Source: Herbidospora mongoliensis
GTDB lineage: Bacteria; Actinomycetota; Actinomycetes; Streptosporangiales; Streptosporangiaceae
NCBI RefSeq assembly: GCF_001570545.1
Contig: NZ_BBXD01000023.1
Span: forward strand, 62,001 to 126,000
Direction: 5' to 3'
DNA: 64,000 nt
Position 1 is the stretch's first letter; each line of letters begins with the position of its first letter. Of this stretch, positions 39,242 to 47,714 are shown one piece after another. The notes beneath the pieces were generated by a model. The model saw nothing but the letters and a program-made list of their open reading frames with translations, made no database searches and was not told where the DNA came from. The translations under genes and the position numbers were made by a program.

Positions 39242-40107
39242 GGGAACGGGCTCCAATCGGGTGAGCGTTTCTCCAGGAACGAGTCTCGGCCCTCGGCCGC
39301 CTCATCGGTCATGTACGCCAGCCGCGTCGCCTCCCCCGCGAACACCTGCTGGCCCACCAGGCCGTCGTCGATGAGGTTGAACGAGTACTTGAGCATCCGC
39401 TGCGCGGTCGGGCTCTTGCCGTTGATCTTGCGGGCCCACTCCAGCGCGACGACCTCGAGCTCCTCGTGGGGCACGACCGCGTTGACCATGCCCATGCGGT
39501 GGGCGTCGTCGGCGCTGTAGGTGTCGCCCAGGAAGAAGATCTCGCGGGCGAACTTCTGGCCCACCTGGCGGGCCAGGTAGGCGCTGCCGAAGCCGCCGTC
39601 GAAGCTGGCGACGTCGGCGTCGGTCTGCTTGAACTTGGCGTGTTCACGGCTGGCGATGGTCAGGTCGGCCACCACGTGGAGGCTGTGGCCGCCGCCGGCC
39701 GCCCAGCCGGGCACCACACAGATCACGATCTTCCCCATGAAGCGGATCTGGCGCTGCACCTCCAGGATGTGGAGGCGGCCGGTCGAGGGGAGGCCGTCGG
39801 CGTACTGGTAGCCGTCCTTGCCCCTGATGCGCTGGTCGCCGCCGGAGCAGAAGGCCCAGCCCCCGTCACGGGGAGAAGGGCCGTTGCCGGTCAGCAGCAC
39901 GCAGCCGACGTCGACCTGCTGGCGCGCGTGGTCGAAGGCCCGGTAGAGCTCGTCGACCGTCTGCGGGCGGAAGGCGTTGCGCACCTCGGGACGGTTGAAT
40001 GCGATCCGAACCGTGCCCTGATCAACCGCCCGGTGGTAGGTGATGTCGGCGAAGTCGAAGCCCTCGACGGGGCGCCACGCCTTCTCGTCGAACAGTTCAG
40101 AAACCAT
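39229..40107 (-). CDS. menB: 1,4-dihydroxy-2-naphthoyl-CoA synthase
   Basis: A 292-residue crotonase-family enzyme that closes the naphthoquinone ring from o-succinylbenzoyl-CoA. Family features: FNRPEVRNAFRPQTVDELYR, WAFCSGGDQRIRGKDGYQY (a MenB-specific stretch), VVPGWAAGGGHSLHVVADL and FDGGFGSAYLARQVGQKFAREIFF. The long form of about 290 residues is normal in actinobacteria. It lies 6 bp after menF and overlaps menD by 13 bp. OSB-CoA ligase (menE) and menC are not in the window. Confidence 0.96.
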   Translation of the reverse strand: MVSELFDEKAWRPVEGFDFADITYHRAVDQGTVRIAFNRPEVRNAFRPQTVDELYRAFDHARQQVDVGCVLLTGNGPSPRDGGWAFCSGGDQRIRGKDGYQYADGLPSTGRLHILEVQRQIRFMGKIVICVVPGWAAGGGHSLHVVADLTIASREHAKFKQTDADVASFDGGFGSAYLARQVGQKFAREIFFLGDTYSADDAHRMGMVNAVVPHEELEVVALEWARKINGKSPTAQRMLKYSFNLIDDGLVGQQVFAGEATRLAYMTDEAAEGRDSFLEKRSPDWSPFPWHF

Positions 40108-40113
40108 GCTGTC

Positions 40114-41298
40114 TCACTTTACGCAAGAGGGTTCGGCGAACAGATCCCGGATGGCGCCGAGCTTCGCCTCCGTTTCGTGCCACTCGGACGTCGGATTCGA
40201 GTCGCCCACGATGCCGCATCCGGCGAACAGCCGGAGGTCGGGTCCCTTCACCTCGGCGCACCGCAGCGCGATGCACCACTCGCCGTCGCCGCGGGCGTCC
40301 TGCCAGCCGACCGGGCCGGCGTAGCGCCCCCGGTCGAGGTTCTCCAGCTCGCGCAGCAGCTGCAGAGACTCCCGGAACGGGGTGCCGCAGACGGCGGCGG
40401 TCGGGTGCAGCCGCGAGGCCAGCGTGAGCGCGTCGACGTTGTGGCTGAGCGTGCCGCTGATCCGGGTCGCCAGATGGGTGACGTTGGCCAGTTCCAGTTC
40501 GTGTGGTTCGTGGACGTTGAGCTCCGAACAGTGCGCCCGCAGCACGTCCTCGGCGGAGTCGGCGGCGAGTTCGTGTTCGACCGCCGTCTTCTCGGTGCCC
40601 AGGCCGATCGCGCCGCCGGGCCAGTCGGTGCCGGCCAGCACGAGCGATTTCACCATCCGCCCGAACCGCCCGGTCAGCAGCTCGGGTGAGGCCCCCACGA
40701 GGCCGTCGACGGCGAACGTCCAGCAGCCGGGGAACCTGTCGTTGAGCCGGGAGACCGCCGTGCGGGGGTCGAACGGACCGCCGAGCAGCCCCCGCACGTC
40801 GCGGGCCAGCACGACCTTGTGCAGCCGCCCGGCCCTGATGTCGTCGACCGCCCTGGACACCTGCTTGTGCCAGCGCTCCTGCGCGTCGGGCTCGGTCAGC
40901 CACCGCACGTTCGGCAGCGGGTCCGGGACCGTTCCATCGGGATGGCAGGGGTCGCCCACGGTCGTCATCCACGAGGTGCCGCCGCGCCGGGCGATGAGCA
41001 CCTGCGGGATCACGAACACCGAACGTCCGGGCCCGTGGTCGAAGGTGAAGCTGCCGAACGCGACCGGTCCGGAACCTGGCAGGCCCACCCGGTCGTCGAC
41101 GTTGCGCTGCGCCAGCCAGCGCCGGAACCAGCGCCGGGCGTGCTCGAACCGGCCGGGGCCGCTCACCTCGAACCGGGCCGCGATGCCCCATCCGGCCATG
41201 CCCTCGTCGCCGTGCAGCCAGAGCAGGCTGTCGGCGAACGGCACGGCGTCGATCAGCGGACCGGGATCCTGAATGGGTACCGTCCGCACCAGTTCCAT
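40114..41298 (-). CDS. menF: Isochorismate synthase
   Basis: A 394-residue chorismate-binding enzyme converting chorismate to isochorismate. The C-terminal domain carries KVVLARDVRG, PTAAVCGTPFRESLQLLREL, GRYAGPVGWQDARGDGEW, CAEVKGPDLRLFAGCGIV and SNPTSEWHETEAKLGAI, the signature of MenF/EntC enzymes. ATG 41298 follows GAGGAG and overlaps the methyltransferase stop (ATGA). The link to menB and menD favours the menaquinone role over siderophore salicylate synthesis. Confidence 0.95.
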   Translation of the reverse strand: MELVRTVPIQDPGPLIDAVPFADSLLWLHGDEGMAGWGIAARFEVSGPGRFEHARRWFRRWLAQRNVDDRVGLPGSGPVAFGSFTFDHGPGRSVFVIPQVLIARRGGTSWMTTVGDPCHPDGTVPDPLPNVRWLTEPDAQERWHKQVSRAVDDIRAGRLHKVVLARDVRGLLGGPFDPRTAVSRLNDRFPGCWTFAVDGLVGASPELLTGRFGRMVKSLVLAGTDWPGGAIGLGTEKTAVEHELAADSAEDVLRAHCSELNVHEPHELELANVTHLATRISGTLSHNVDALTLASRLHPTAAVCGTPFRESLQLLRELENLDRGRYAGPVGWQDARGDGEWCIALRCAEVKGPDLRLFAGCGIVGDSNPTSEWHETEAKLGAIRDLFAEPSCVK

Positions 41299-42101
41299 CA
41301 GGTCTCCTCTGGCCGGCGCGCGAGCACCGAATGGACGGTGAAGGACACCGCGCGGAACTCCGGGTCGGCCATGACGGCCCGCACCTCGTCGAGCTGGTGT
41401 CTGGTGAGCCCGGTGGCCAGGAAGTGGTCTTCCAGGTGGAAGCTGTTGCTGGTGAGCAGCTCCAGCCCGGCCGACTTCGGCCCCCACACCTCGACGTGGC
41501 ACCACGGGTCGATCTGGGTGAAGCCGGCCTCGGCGATCTCCTGCGCGGCCGAGCGCCCCCACGTCGGATCGCTGCCCACGCCGACCAGCACCGAGGCCAT
41601 CGCGAGCAGGAACGTCTCGTAGAGCTCGCGGGACGAGTGGTCGGGCGCCATCAGGGCCGGCCAGTGGGTGACGTCGATCTCGTCGATCTGCAGCCAGCCG
41701 CCCGGCTTCAGCGCGGTGCGCAGCCTCTGGAGGACCGCCTTGCGCTCGGTCAGGTGGCTGAGCACCAGCCGGGCGTGGATGAGGTCGAAGGCCGCCTCGG
41801 GCAGCGGGTCGTGCACGATGTCGTGCCTGGTGACGGTCAGCCGGTCGTGCGCCGGGATGAGCCCCGGCTTGATGTCGGTGGCGAAGACGTGGCCGCGCGG
41901 CGCGACCCGGTCGGCCAGCCACCGCGCGACGCTGCCGCCGCCGGCCCCGATCTCCAGGCAGTTCCAGCCGTCGCCGACGCCGGTCTGGGCCAGGCGGGCG
42001 AAGGTCAGCGGGTCGAGCAGGTCGGCCAGGCATCGGTGCTGGTCGGCGGAGTGATCTCCATCGTTGTCGAAGACATATTGGTGCGCGAGCGCATGCGTCA
42101 T
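41298..42101 (-). CDS. SAM-dependent methyltransferase leading the menaquinone operon
   Basis: A 267-residue class I methyltransferase: motif I LEIGAGGGSVARWLADR, acidic loop ATDIKPGL, motif post-I TRHDIVHDPLPEAAFDLIHAR, then VLQRLRTALKPGGWLQIDEID. ATG 42101 is preceded by GGGGGGAA. It overlaps menF by 4 bp, so it is translated with it. It does not show the UbiE/MenG C-methyltransferase patterns, so it is probably not the last menaquinone step. A tailoring or unrelated small-molecule role is possible; substrate unknown. Confidence 0.85.
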   Translation of the reverse strand: MTHALAHQYVFDNDGDHSADQHRCLADLLDPLTFARLAQTGVGDGWNCLEIGAGGGSVARWLADRVAPRGHVFATDIKPGLIPAHDRLTVTRHDIVHDPLPEAAFDLIHARLVLSHLTERKAVLQRLRTALKPGGWLQIDEIDVTHWPALMAPDHSSRELYETFLLAMASVLVGVGSDPTWGRSAAQEIAEAGFTQIDPWCHVEVWGPKSAGLELLTSNSFHLEDHFLATGLTRHQLDEVRAVMADPEFRAVSFTVHSVLARRPEET

Positions 42102-42179
42102 CGGAATTCCCCCCCGGGAAAGACAAGCAGTCCGGTTCCGCATGCTAGGGCGTGATCACATCAGGACATCGGCAGACAC

Positions 42180-43310
42180 TCAGAGTGAAGCGCCGTTCCG
42201 AAACACGGCGGCCGTGTTCCGGAGCGCGGTGTGATCGCTGGTGGGGTCGCCGCGCACCGCGAGGAGGTCGGCGTCGAAGCCCGGCGCGATCCGGCCCTTG
42301 CGGGTCTCGACCCGGCAGACCCGGGCCGCGTCGGAGGTGAACGCGCGCAGGATCTCGACCGGCGTCATCCCGGCCATGGTCAGCATGTCGCCGCCGTGGG
42401 TGAGGATGCCGTGGGGCTTGGTCGGGCCGATGCCCGAGTCGCTGCCGCCGACGATGGTGACGCCCGATCCGTACAGCATCCGCAGGCTCTCGCCCAGTAT
42501 GGGCAGCAGCGCGGCGATCCTCGGCGGGGGCGTGAAGCCCGGCAGGACGCCGACGGTCAGCGAGGCGGCGACGCCGTTCGCGGCCATGGCGGCCATGATC
42601 GCGGGGTCGGGCTCGACGCTGTCCTCGGTCAGGAAGGTGACGTGCTCGACCGAGTCGAACCCGGCCGCGACCGCCGCCGCGATGCCCGGCCCGCCGTGGG
42701 CGTGCCCCGCGATCGGTAACCCGTGGCGGTGGGCCTCGTCGGCCGCGGCGTCGATCTCCTCCCGCGTGAACTGGTTCAGATGGGAGGGGGACCCGGGCGT
42801 CATCTCACCGCCGGTGATCATCATCTTGATCGCGTGCGCGCCCTTGTCGGCCCGTTCGCGTACGGCCTTGCGCACTCCCTCGACCCCCTCGGCCTCGCCG
42901 CCGAGGAACCAGCAGTGTCCCCCGACCGAGGTGATCGGGGCTCCGGCGCTGAGGATCTCCGGCCCGTCGGTCATCGCGTTCGCGAGCCGTAAGGCCAGGT
43001 AGTCGCGGTCGCCCAGGTCCCGGACCGTGGTGACCCCGGCGGCCAGATGGGTGCGGGCGTGGGCGCGCATCCGGTCGTACAGGCCGGGCCGGTCGAGACC
43101 GGCGATCGGGTCGGGGGAGGCGTCGAAGGCCAGGTGGACGTGGGTGTCGATGAGACCCGGCAGGAGAGTGACGTCGCCGAGGTCGCGGACGTCGCCGCTC
43201 TCCGGGGCGTCGTCGAGCAGCTCGACGATCTTCCCACCGGAGACGACGACGGCCCGCTTGCCGGTCAGTTCCCTGCCGTCGAAGACGCGCTGTGCGCGAA
43301 TGATGAGCAT
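42180..43310 (-). CDS. Metal-dependent amidohydrolase (imidazolonepropionase/prolidase-like)
   Basis: A 376-residue amidohydrolase. Metal ligands are in order: HVH in LLPGLIDTHVHLAFD, a carboxylysine candidate in HAIKMMITGGEM, histidines in LPIAGHAHGG and DSVEHVTFL, and the aspartate in VGGSDSGIGPTKPHG. The C-terminus KGRIAPGFDADLLAVRGDP is the usual composite beta-sandwich strand. Relatives hydrolyse cyclic amides, Xaa-Pro dipeptides or organophosphates; the substrate here is open. It is monocistronic, 78 bp ahead of the methyltransferase on the same strand. Confidence 0.9.
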   Translation of the reverse strand: MLIIRAQRVFDGRELTGKRAVVVSGGKIVELLDDAPESGDVRDLGDVTLLPGLIDTHVHLAFDASPDPIAGLDRPGLYDRMRAHARTHLAAGVTTVRDLGDRDYLALRLANAMTDGPEILSAGAPITSVGGHCWFLGGEAEGVEGVRKAVRERADKGAHAIKMMITGGEMTPGSPSHLNQFTREEIDAAADEAHRHGLPIAGHAHGGPGIAAAVAAGFDSVEHVTFLTEDSVEPDPAIMAAMAANGVAASLTVGVLPGFTPPPRIAALLPILGESLRMLYGSGVTIVGGSDSGIGPTKPHGILTHGGDMLTMAGMTPVEILRAFTSDAARVCRVETRKGRIAPGFDADLLAVRGDPTSDHTALRNTAAVFRNGASL

Positions 43311-43355
43311 GACCCCAATATCTGCCGGTTTTCGGTCCGGCGCGTGAGCAGGGGC

Positions 43356-43616
43356 CTACTCAGCGATCGGAATCCTGAGGGAGACCGAGCCGCGCAGGTC
43401 GAGCCAGGCGTCGTTGGGCCCCCGCACGAGGGTCAGCACGACCTCCTCGCACGAGGGGCAGCGGGCGACCAGACCTGGGTCGGGCCCGTAGACGTGCAGT
43501 TGCGCCAGCGGTCCGCGCAGGCCACATGCCGCGCACTTGCCCTGCGCCACGGTGACGTCGAGGCTGAAGATCTCGCTCAGCGGGCCCGCGAGGGCGTTGC
43601 CGTCCTGGTAGTCCAT
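43356..43616 (-). CDS. DUF6510-like zinc-ribbon protein of the molybdenum oxidoreductase module
   Basis: An 86-residue protein with two CxxC knuckles (GKCAACG at about 27-33 and ARCPSCE at about 51-57) that should form a zinc ribbon, followed by beta strands (VVLTLVRG; AWLDLRG). Small proteins of this kind recur beside a YedY-like molybdenum enzyme and a ferredoxin-reductase-like protein, as here. It lies 2 bp after the reductase gene. Role unknown; assembly factor or small electron-transfer adaptor by inference. Confidence 0.75.
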   Translation of the reverse strand: MDYQDGNALAGPLSEIFSLDVTVAQGKCAACGLRGPLAQLHVYGPDPGLVARCPSCEEVVLTLVRGPNDAWLDLRGSVSLRIPIAE

Positions 43617-43618
43617 GG

Positions 43619-44341
43619 TCAGCCTCCGGTGGGTCCGAAACGTTCGGTTCTGATCTTGGCCGGGTCGTGGCCCAGAGCGGTCAGCAGGTCGGCGGCGCTC
43701 TCGACGAACCCCGTCGGGCCGCAGACGAAGACGTCGGGGCCGGTCTCCGGGGGCCAGCCGTAGGCGATCAGGTCGGCTGTCTGCAGACGCCCTGCCGCGC
43801 GGCCCGCGTCGGGCGGGGCGATCCTGGTGTAGAGGTAGGCCACCTCCACCCCCGCCTTCACCTTCTCCAGCTCGTCGGCGTAGAAGAGCTGGCCGGGGTC
43901 CCGCAGCGAGTAGAGCAGCCGGAACGGGGTGTCGGCCTTCCCCCGCGACCGGACCATCGCCATCAGCGGGACGATGCCCGACCCGCCCCCGATCAGCAGC
44001 ACCGGCGGCGAGGAGTGCGGACGCCAGACGAACCAGCCGCCGACCGGGCCGCGCAGCTCGATCTGGTCGCCTGGTTCGAGCACGTCGGTCAGGTACGGCG
44101 ACACCTCGCCGTCGTCCACCGTCTGAACCGTCAGTTCCAGGCGGTCGCCTGCGGACGCGTTGGCGATCGAGTAACTGCGCTGGGTGCTGTAGCCGTCGGG
44201 GGCGGTCAGCCGCACGTCGACGTGCTGGCCGGGTAGGTGGCCGGGCCAGCCGGGCACGTCCAGGACCAGCGTCTTGGCGGTCGGGGTCTCCTGGCGGGCG
44301 GACTCCAGGGTGGCCACCCGCCAGGCCAGCCGCTTAATCAC
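43619..44341 (-). CDS. Ferredoxin/flavodoxin reductase-like FAD protein
   Basis: A 240-residue FNR-family flavoprotein without a fused iron-sulphur domain. The FAD motif RSYSIANA, phosphate-binding GPVGGWFVW, NAD(P) motif LIGGGSGIVPLMAMV, LLYSLRDPGQLFYADEL and VFVCGPTGFVESA are all present. GTG 44341 overlaps the molybdenum enzyme stop by 8 bp. It is the probable electron donor from NAD(P)H to the YedY-like subunit. The three genes form one module. Confidence 0.93.
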   Translation of the reverse strand: MIKRLAWRVATLESARQETPTAKTLVLDVPGWPGHLPGQHVDVRLTAPDGYSTQRSYSIANASAGDRLELTVQTVDDGEVSPYLTDVLEPGDQIELRGPVGGWFVWRPHSSPPVLLIGGGSGIVPLMAMVRSRGKADTPFRLLYSLRDPGQLFYADELEKVKAGVEVAYLYTRIAPPDAGRAAGRLQTADLIAYGWPPETGPDVFVCGPTGFVESAADLLTALGHDPAKIRTERFGPTGG

Positions 44342-44933
44342 CGTCGTAGCGCTGCTCGCGCCACGGGTCGCCGTAGTTGTGGTAGCCGGCCGTCTCCCAG
44401 AAGCCCGGCCAGTCCTCGTTGAGGAGGCGGATCCCCTTGATCCACTTGGCCGACTTCCACAGGTAGAGGTGCGGCACCAGGAGCCGGGCCGGGCCGCCGT
44501 GCGGAGGTTCGAGCTCCTCGCCGTCGAACTCGTGCACGACCCAGGCCTTGCCGTCGAGGAGGTCCTCCAGCGGCAGGTTCGTCGTGTAGCCGCCGTAGCT
44601 GTAGGCCAGGGCGTATTCGGCGGCCGACTCGACGTCCTCCATCAGGACGTCGAGGCTGACGCCCTTCCACCCGGTGCCGAACTTCGACCACTTGGTCACG
44701 CAGTGCAGGTCGACGGTGGGGGTCTCCTGCGGCAGCGCCAGGAACTCCTCCCACGACCAGCGGTGGACGGGGCCCTCGGCCGTGTCGATGGAGAACTCCC
44801 AGCGGTCGAGCGGGACCCGCGGGGTGGGCCCGGCCGACAGGACCGGGAAGTCGTGGACCAGATACTGACCTGGTGGGAGCTTGGCGTCCGGCTCCCTCGG
44901 GCGGCCGTGGAAGGCGCGCGAGATGATCCCCAT
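44334..44933 (-). CDS. Sulfite-oxidase-fold molybdopterin oxidoreductase (YedY/MsrP-like)
   Basis: A 199-residue protein with the sulfite-oxidase/MsrP molybdopterin fold. C78 in VDLHCVTKWSKFG is the conserved molybdenum ligand, and GYTTNLPLEDLL, HGGPARLLVPHLYLWKSAKW and GIRLLNEDWPGFWE are family sequences. There is no twin-arginine signal peptide, so unlike MsrP it should be cytoplasmic. It is followed by a flavin reductase and a zinc-ribbon protein. The substrate could be a sulphoxide or another oxo-compound; unproven. Confidence 0.92.
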   Translation of the reverse strand: MGIISRAFHGRPREPDAKLPPGQYLVHDFPVLSAGPTPRVPLDRWEFSIDTAEGPVHRWSWEEFLALPQETPTVDLHCVTKWSKFGTGWKGVSLDVLMEDVESAAEYALAYSYGGYTTNLPLEDLLDGKAWVVHEFDGEELEPPHGGPARLLVPHLYLWKSAKWIKGIRLLNEDWPGFWETAGYHNYGDPWREQRYDGD

Positions 44934-44964
44934 AGGTCCGTCTTACCCCATTTGCACGCAGGAA

Positions 44965-45723
44965 TCAGGCCCCCACGGCGCCGCCGTCGACGGGCAGGGT
45001 GGCGCCGGTGACATAAGTGGCCTGATCGGACAGCAGCCAGGCGGCGGCGGTGGCGATCTCCAGCGGCCGGCCGATGCGGTTCATCGGGCTGAAGGCGTTG
45101 AACTTCGCGGCGAGTTCGGCGGGCGCGTGCGCCATCCCGCCCAGGAACATCTCGGTGGCCGTCGCGCCCGGGGCGATGACGTTCACGCGGATGTTCTGCT
45201 GCCCGTACTCGAAGGCGGCGGCCTTGGTCAGGCCGATCACGCCGTGCTTGGCGGCGATGTAGGGGGCCAGGCCGTAGTTGCCGACCAGGCCGCCGACGCT
45301 GCTGGTGTTGACGATCGCGCCGCCGCCGTCGGCCAGCATCGCTCTGATCTCCGACTGCATCGCGAGGAAGACGCCCTTCAGGTTGACGTCGAGCAGGTGG
45401 TCGTAGGTCTTCTCGTCGTACTCGTGGAACGGGCTCAGGGCGTTGGCGCCGGCGTTGTTGAACGCGGCGTCGAGGCGGCCGTAGAGGTCGCGCGCCCGCT
45501 GCACGGCGGCGTCGACGGTGGGGCGTTCGGTGACGTCCACGCGGATGGCGTCGATCTCGTGGCCCTGGCCGCGCAACTCGTCGCGTAGGGCCTCGATCGC
45601 CTCGACGTTGCGGGCGCCGATGACGAGCCTGGCGCCCTCGGCGGCGAAGTGGCGGGCGGCGGCGGCGCCGATGCCCTGGCTCGCGCCGATGATCAGGGTG
45701 GACTTGCCGTCGAGGAGAGACAT
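44965..45723 (-). CDS. Short-chain dehydrogenase/reductase
   Basis: A 252-residue classical SDR: cofactor motif GASQGIGAAAARHF, NNAG at NNAGANALSPF, catalytic Ser (NTSSVGGL) and YxxxK (YIAAKHGVIG), and a C-terminal GATLPVDGGAVGA. The Arg in IGARN suggests NADP(H). It diverges from the MmyB-like regulator 135 bp away, a common pairing in which the regulator controls the SDR. Substrate unknown. Confidence 0.93.
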   Translation of the reverse strand: MSLLDGKSTLIIGASQGIGAAAARHFAAEGARLVIGARNVEAIEALRDELRGQGHEIDAIRVDVTERPTVDAAVQRARDLYGRLDAAFNNAGANALSPFHEYDEKTYDHLLDVNLKGVFLAMQSEIRAMLADGGGAIVNTSSVGGLVGNYGLAPYIAAKHGVIGLTKAAAFEYGQQNIRVNVIAPGATATEMFLGGMAHAPAELAAKFNAFSPMNRIGRPLEIATAAAWLLSDQATYVTGATLPVDGGAVGA

Positions 45724-45820
45724 CGCGGTGACCGCCTTCTGGTGGAGGATCTTGCCTCCAGCCTGGGTCGGCGCCGTGGCATCAGCCAGTGCCTCCCGCG
45801 ACGGTAGGACTCGCAGTACC

Positions 45821-45845
45821 CACCCTGATCGGCTCCGGCAGGGTG
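45821..45845. promoter_or_regulatory. Candidate operator of the MmyB-like regulator
   Basis: CACCCTG (45821-45827) and CAGGGTG (45839-45845) form perfect 7-bp arms with an 11-bp spacer, so half-site centres lie nearly two helical turns apart. It sits 13 bp before the regulator ATG in the divergent gap with the SDR. Confidence 0.45.
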
Positions 45846-45857
45846 AGACTGGGATCC

Positions 45858-46721
45858 ATGAGCGACGAATCCAACCTGCTCGGCCTGGCTCTGAGGCGCT
45901 GGCGCGACCGGCTCGACCCGGCCGACGTCGGGCTGCCCCGGGGCGGTGCGCGCCGGGCCGCCGGGCTGCGCCGGGAGGAACTCGCCGGGCTGGCCGGGCT
46001 CTCCGTCGACTACCTGGTGCGGCTGGAACAGGGGCGGGCGACCAGGCCGTCCGAGCAGGTCGTGGCGGCGCTGGCCCGGACCCTGCAACTGGCGGCGGCC
46101 GAACGCGATCACCTCTATCGGCTGGCGCGGCTGCCGCCGCCCTCCTCCGGGCGCGTCTCCTCGCACATCCCGCCGGGGGTCCAGCGCCTGCTGGCCCGGC
46201 TCGGAGATCAGCCGTTGGCGGTCTTCGGCGCCGATTGGAGCCTGCTGACGTGGACGCCGCTGTGGTCGGCGCTGCTGGGCGACCCTGCCCAGATCCCCAG
46301 GCATCGGCGGAATCTGGTGCGGGACACCTTCCTGCCGCCGCGGACCCCGGAGCACTCGCCGGTCCGTCCCGAGAGTGGCGACGGCATGCTGGAGGAGGCG
46401 CTGGTCGCGGATCTGCGTACCGCGGAGGTCGCCTATCCCGACGACCCCGGCCTGCGGGAGCTCATCGGCGAATGCCGGGCGCGGAGTCCGCGCTTCGCCG
46501 AGCTCTGGGCCCAGGGCGCGGTGGGCCTTCACCTGGGCGATCGCAAGACGATCAGCCATCCGCTGGTGGGCGACGTCACCCTCGACTGCGACGTGCTCAC
46601 CGTTCCCGGAGCCGACCTGAGGATCGTCGCCTACACGGCGCCGGCCGGGTCGCCGTCGGCGGAGAAACTCGACTTCCTCCGCGTCGGCGCGGTGACCGGC
46701 TCAGCTGATCATCTCCTCTGA
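45858..46721 (+). CDS. XRE-family regulator with MmyB-like ligand domain
   Basis: A 287-residue regulator. The N-terminal helix-turn-helix reads RAAGLRREELAGLAGLSVDY LVRLEQGR. The C-terminal part (residues about 100-285) is the MmyB-type PAS-like domain (WSLLTWTPLWSALLGDP; LVADLRTAEVAYPDDPGL; HPLVGDVTLDCDVL). ATG 45858 is chosen because the domain starts shortly after it. In actinobacteria these regulators typically sit divergent from one oxidoreductase gene, which here is the SDR at 44965-45723; fatty-acid-like ligands have been proposed for the family. Confidence 0.9.
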   Translation: MSDESNLLGLALRRWRDRLDPADVGLPRGGARRAAGLRREELAGLAGLSVDYLVRLEQGRATRPSEQVVAALARTLQLAAAERDHLYRLARLPPPSSGRVSSHIPPGVQRLLARLGDQPLAVFGADWSLLTWTPLWSALLGDPAQIPRHRRNLVRDTFLPPRTPEHSPVRPESGDGMLEEALVADLRTAEVAYPDDPGLRELIGECRARSPRFAELWAQGAVGLHLGDRKTISHPLVGDVTLDCDVLTVPGADLRIVAYTAPAGSPSAEKLDFLRVGAVTGSADHLL

Positions 46722-46722
46722 G

Positions 46723-46767
46723 CTGAGAGGCGGACCACGACGGTGGTCTCGGTGCTTCACCTCTCAG
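46723..46767. terminator. Nested hairpin terminator between convergent genes
   Basis: An outer 8-bp stem CTGAGAGG/CCTCTCAG (46723-46730 and 46760-46767) encloses a 6-bp hairpin GACCAC-GACG-GTGGTC (46733-46748). It lies 1 bp after the regulator stop and reaches into the last codon of the convergent SDR. Confidence 0.65.
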
Positions 46768-47678
46768 GCTCCGAGCATGTCCTGGGAGACGTACCAGAGC
46801 CTCATCGCCAGTTCCGGGTCGACGGCGTATTCGGCGTAGCCGCGCCTCGGGCCGGTGCCGGAGTAGGGTTCGGCCTCGTTGCAGTCCTCGAAGTAGCGGC
46901 CGCTGACCCCGTCGAGGAGCGGTGAGGTCGCCGCCAGGACGCTGGTCGCGGCGCCCTGCTGGACCGTCTTGCCCTCGGGACGGCCGGTGCCGGTCTTGAG
47001 CTCCTGGAAGCTCTCCTCGGTGAAGTTGCGCTGGATGTTGGTGGAGATCACCCCGGGCATCACCGCGTTCACCATGATGCCGTCGCCCGCCCAGCGTCCG
47101 GCCGCGCCGACCGCGAACAGGGCGTTGGCCGTCTTCGACTGGGCGTAGGCCAGCATCGGCTCGTACTCGCGGTGCAGGAAGTTGATGTCGTCGAACACGA
47201 CCGGCGAGCGCAGGTGCGCGGCCGAGCTCAGCACCACCACGCGCGCGCCCGGCCGCATGGCCAGCGCCTCGTGCAGGCCGGTGGTCAGCGTGAAGTGGCC
47301 CAGGTGGTTGGTCGCGAACTGCAACTCCCAGCCCTGCGGCGTGCGGGTCAGCGGGGTCGCCGCGATGCCCGCGTTGTCGACGAGGATGTCCAGGCCACCG
47401 GCCCATCCGGCGACGAAGTCGCGGACCGAGGTCTGGTCGGACAGGTCCAGGTGGGCGATGGCGACCTTGCCGCCGATCTCGTCGGCGGCGCGGATGCCGG
47501 CGTCGACGTCGCGGACCGCGAGCATGACCTCGGCGCCCGCGTCGGCCAGGACCCGCGCGGTCTCCAGCCCGATGCCCGAGTTGGCGCCGGTGACGATGGC
47601 GCGCTTGCCGCCGAGGTCGATGCCGTCGATGACCTCGCTCGCCGTGGAATCTGCCCCAAAAGGCGTCTTAACGGTCAT
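46764..47678 (-). CDS. SDR-family oxidoreductase (retinol dehydrogenase-like)
   Basis: A 304-residue SDR of the long RDH/protochlorophyllide-reductase-like group: TGANSGIGLETARVLADAGA, LDLSDQTSVRDFV, VDNAGIAA, NHLGHFTLT, catalytic SSAAH and YAQSKTANALF (YxxxK). The C-terminal NFTEESFQELKTGTGRP and the ending LWYVSQDMLGA are usual in this group. Monocistronic, ATG 47678. Substrate unknown; secondary alcohol/ketone conversion is expected. Confidence 0.92.
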   Translation of the reverse strand: MTVKTPFGADSTASEVIDGIDLGGKRAIVTGANSGIGLETARVLADAGAEVMLAVRDVDAGIRAADEIGGKVAIAHLDLSDQTSVRDFVAGWAGGLDILVDNAGIAATPLTRTPQGWELQFATNHLGHFTLTTGLHEALAMRPGARVVVLSSAAHLRSPVVFDDINFLHREYEPMLAYAQSKTANALFAVGAAGRWAGDGIMVNAVMPGVISTNIQRNFTEESFQELKTGTGRPEGKTVQQGAATSVLAATSPLLDGVSGRYFEDCNEAEPYSGTGPRRGYAEYAVDPELAMRLWYVSQDMLGA

Positions 47679-47714
47679 AACTCCGAAACTAGCGAGCGTG
47701 CCGTCAACCTCAGG

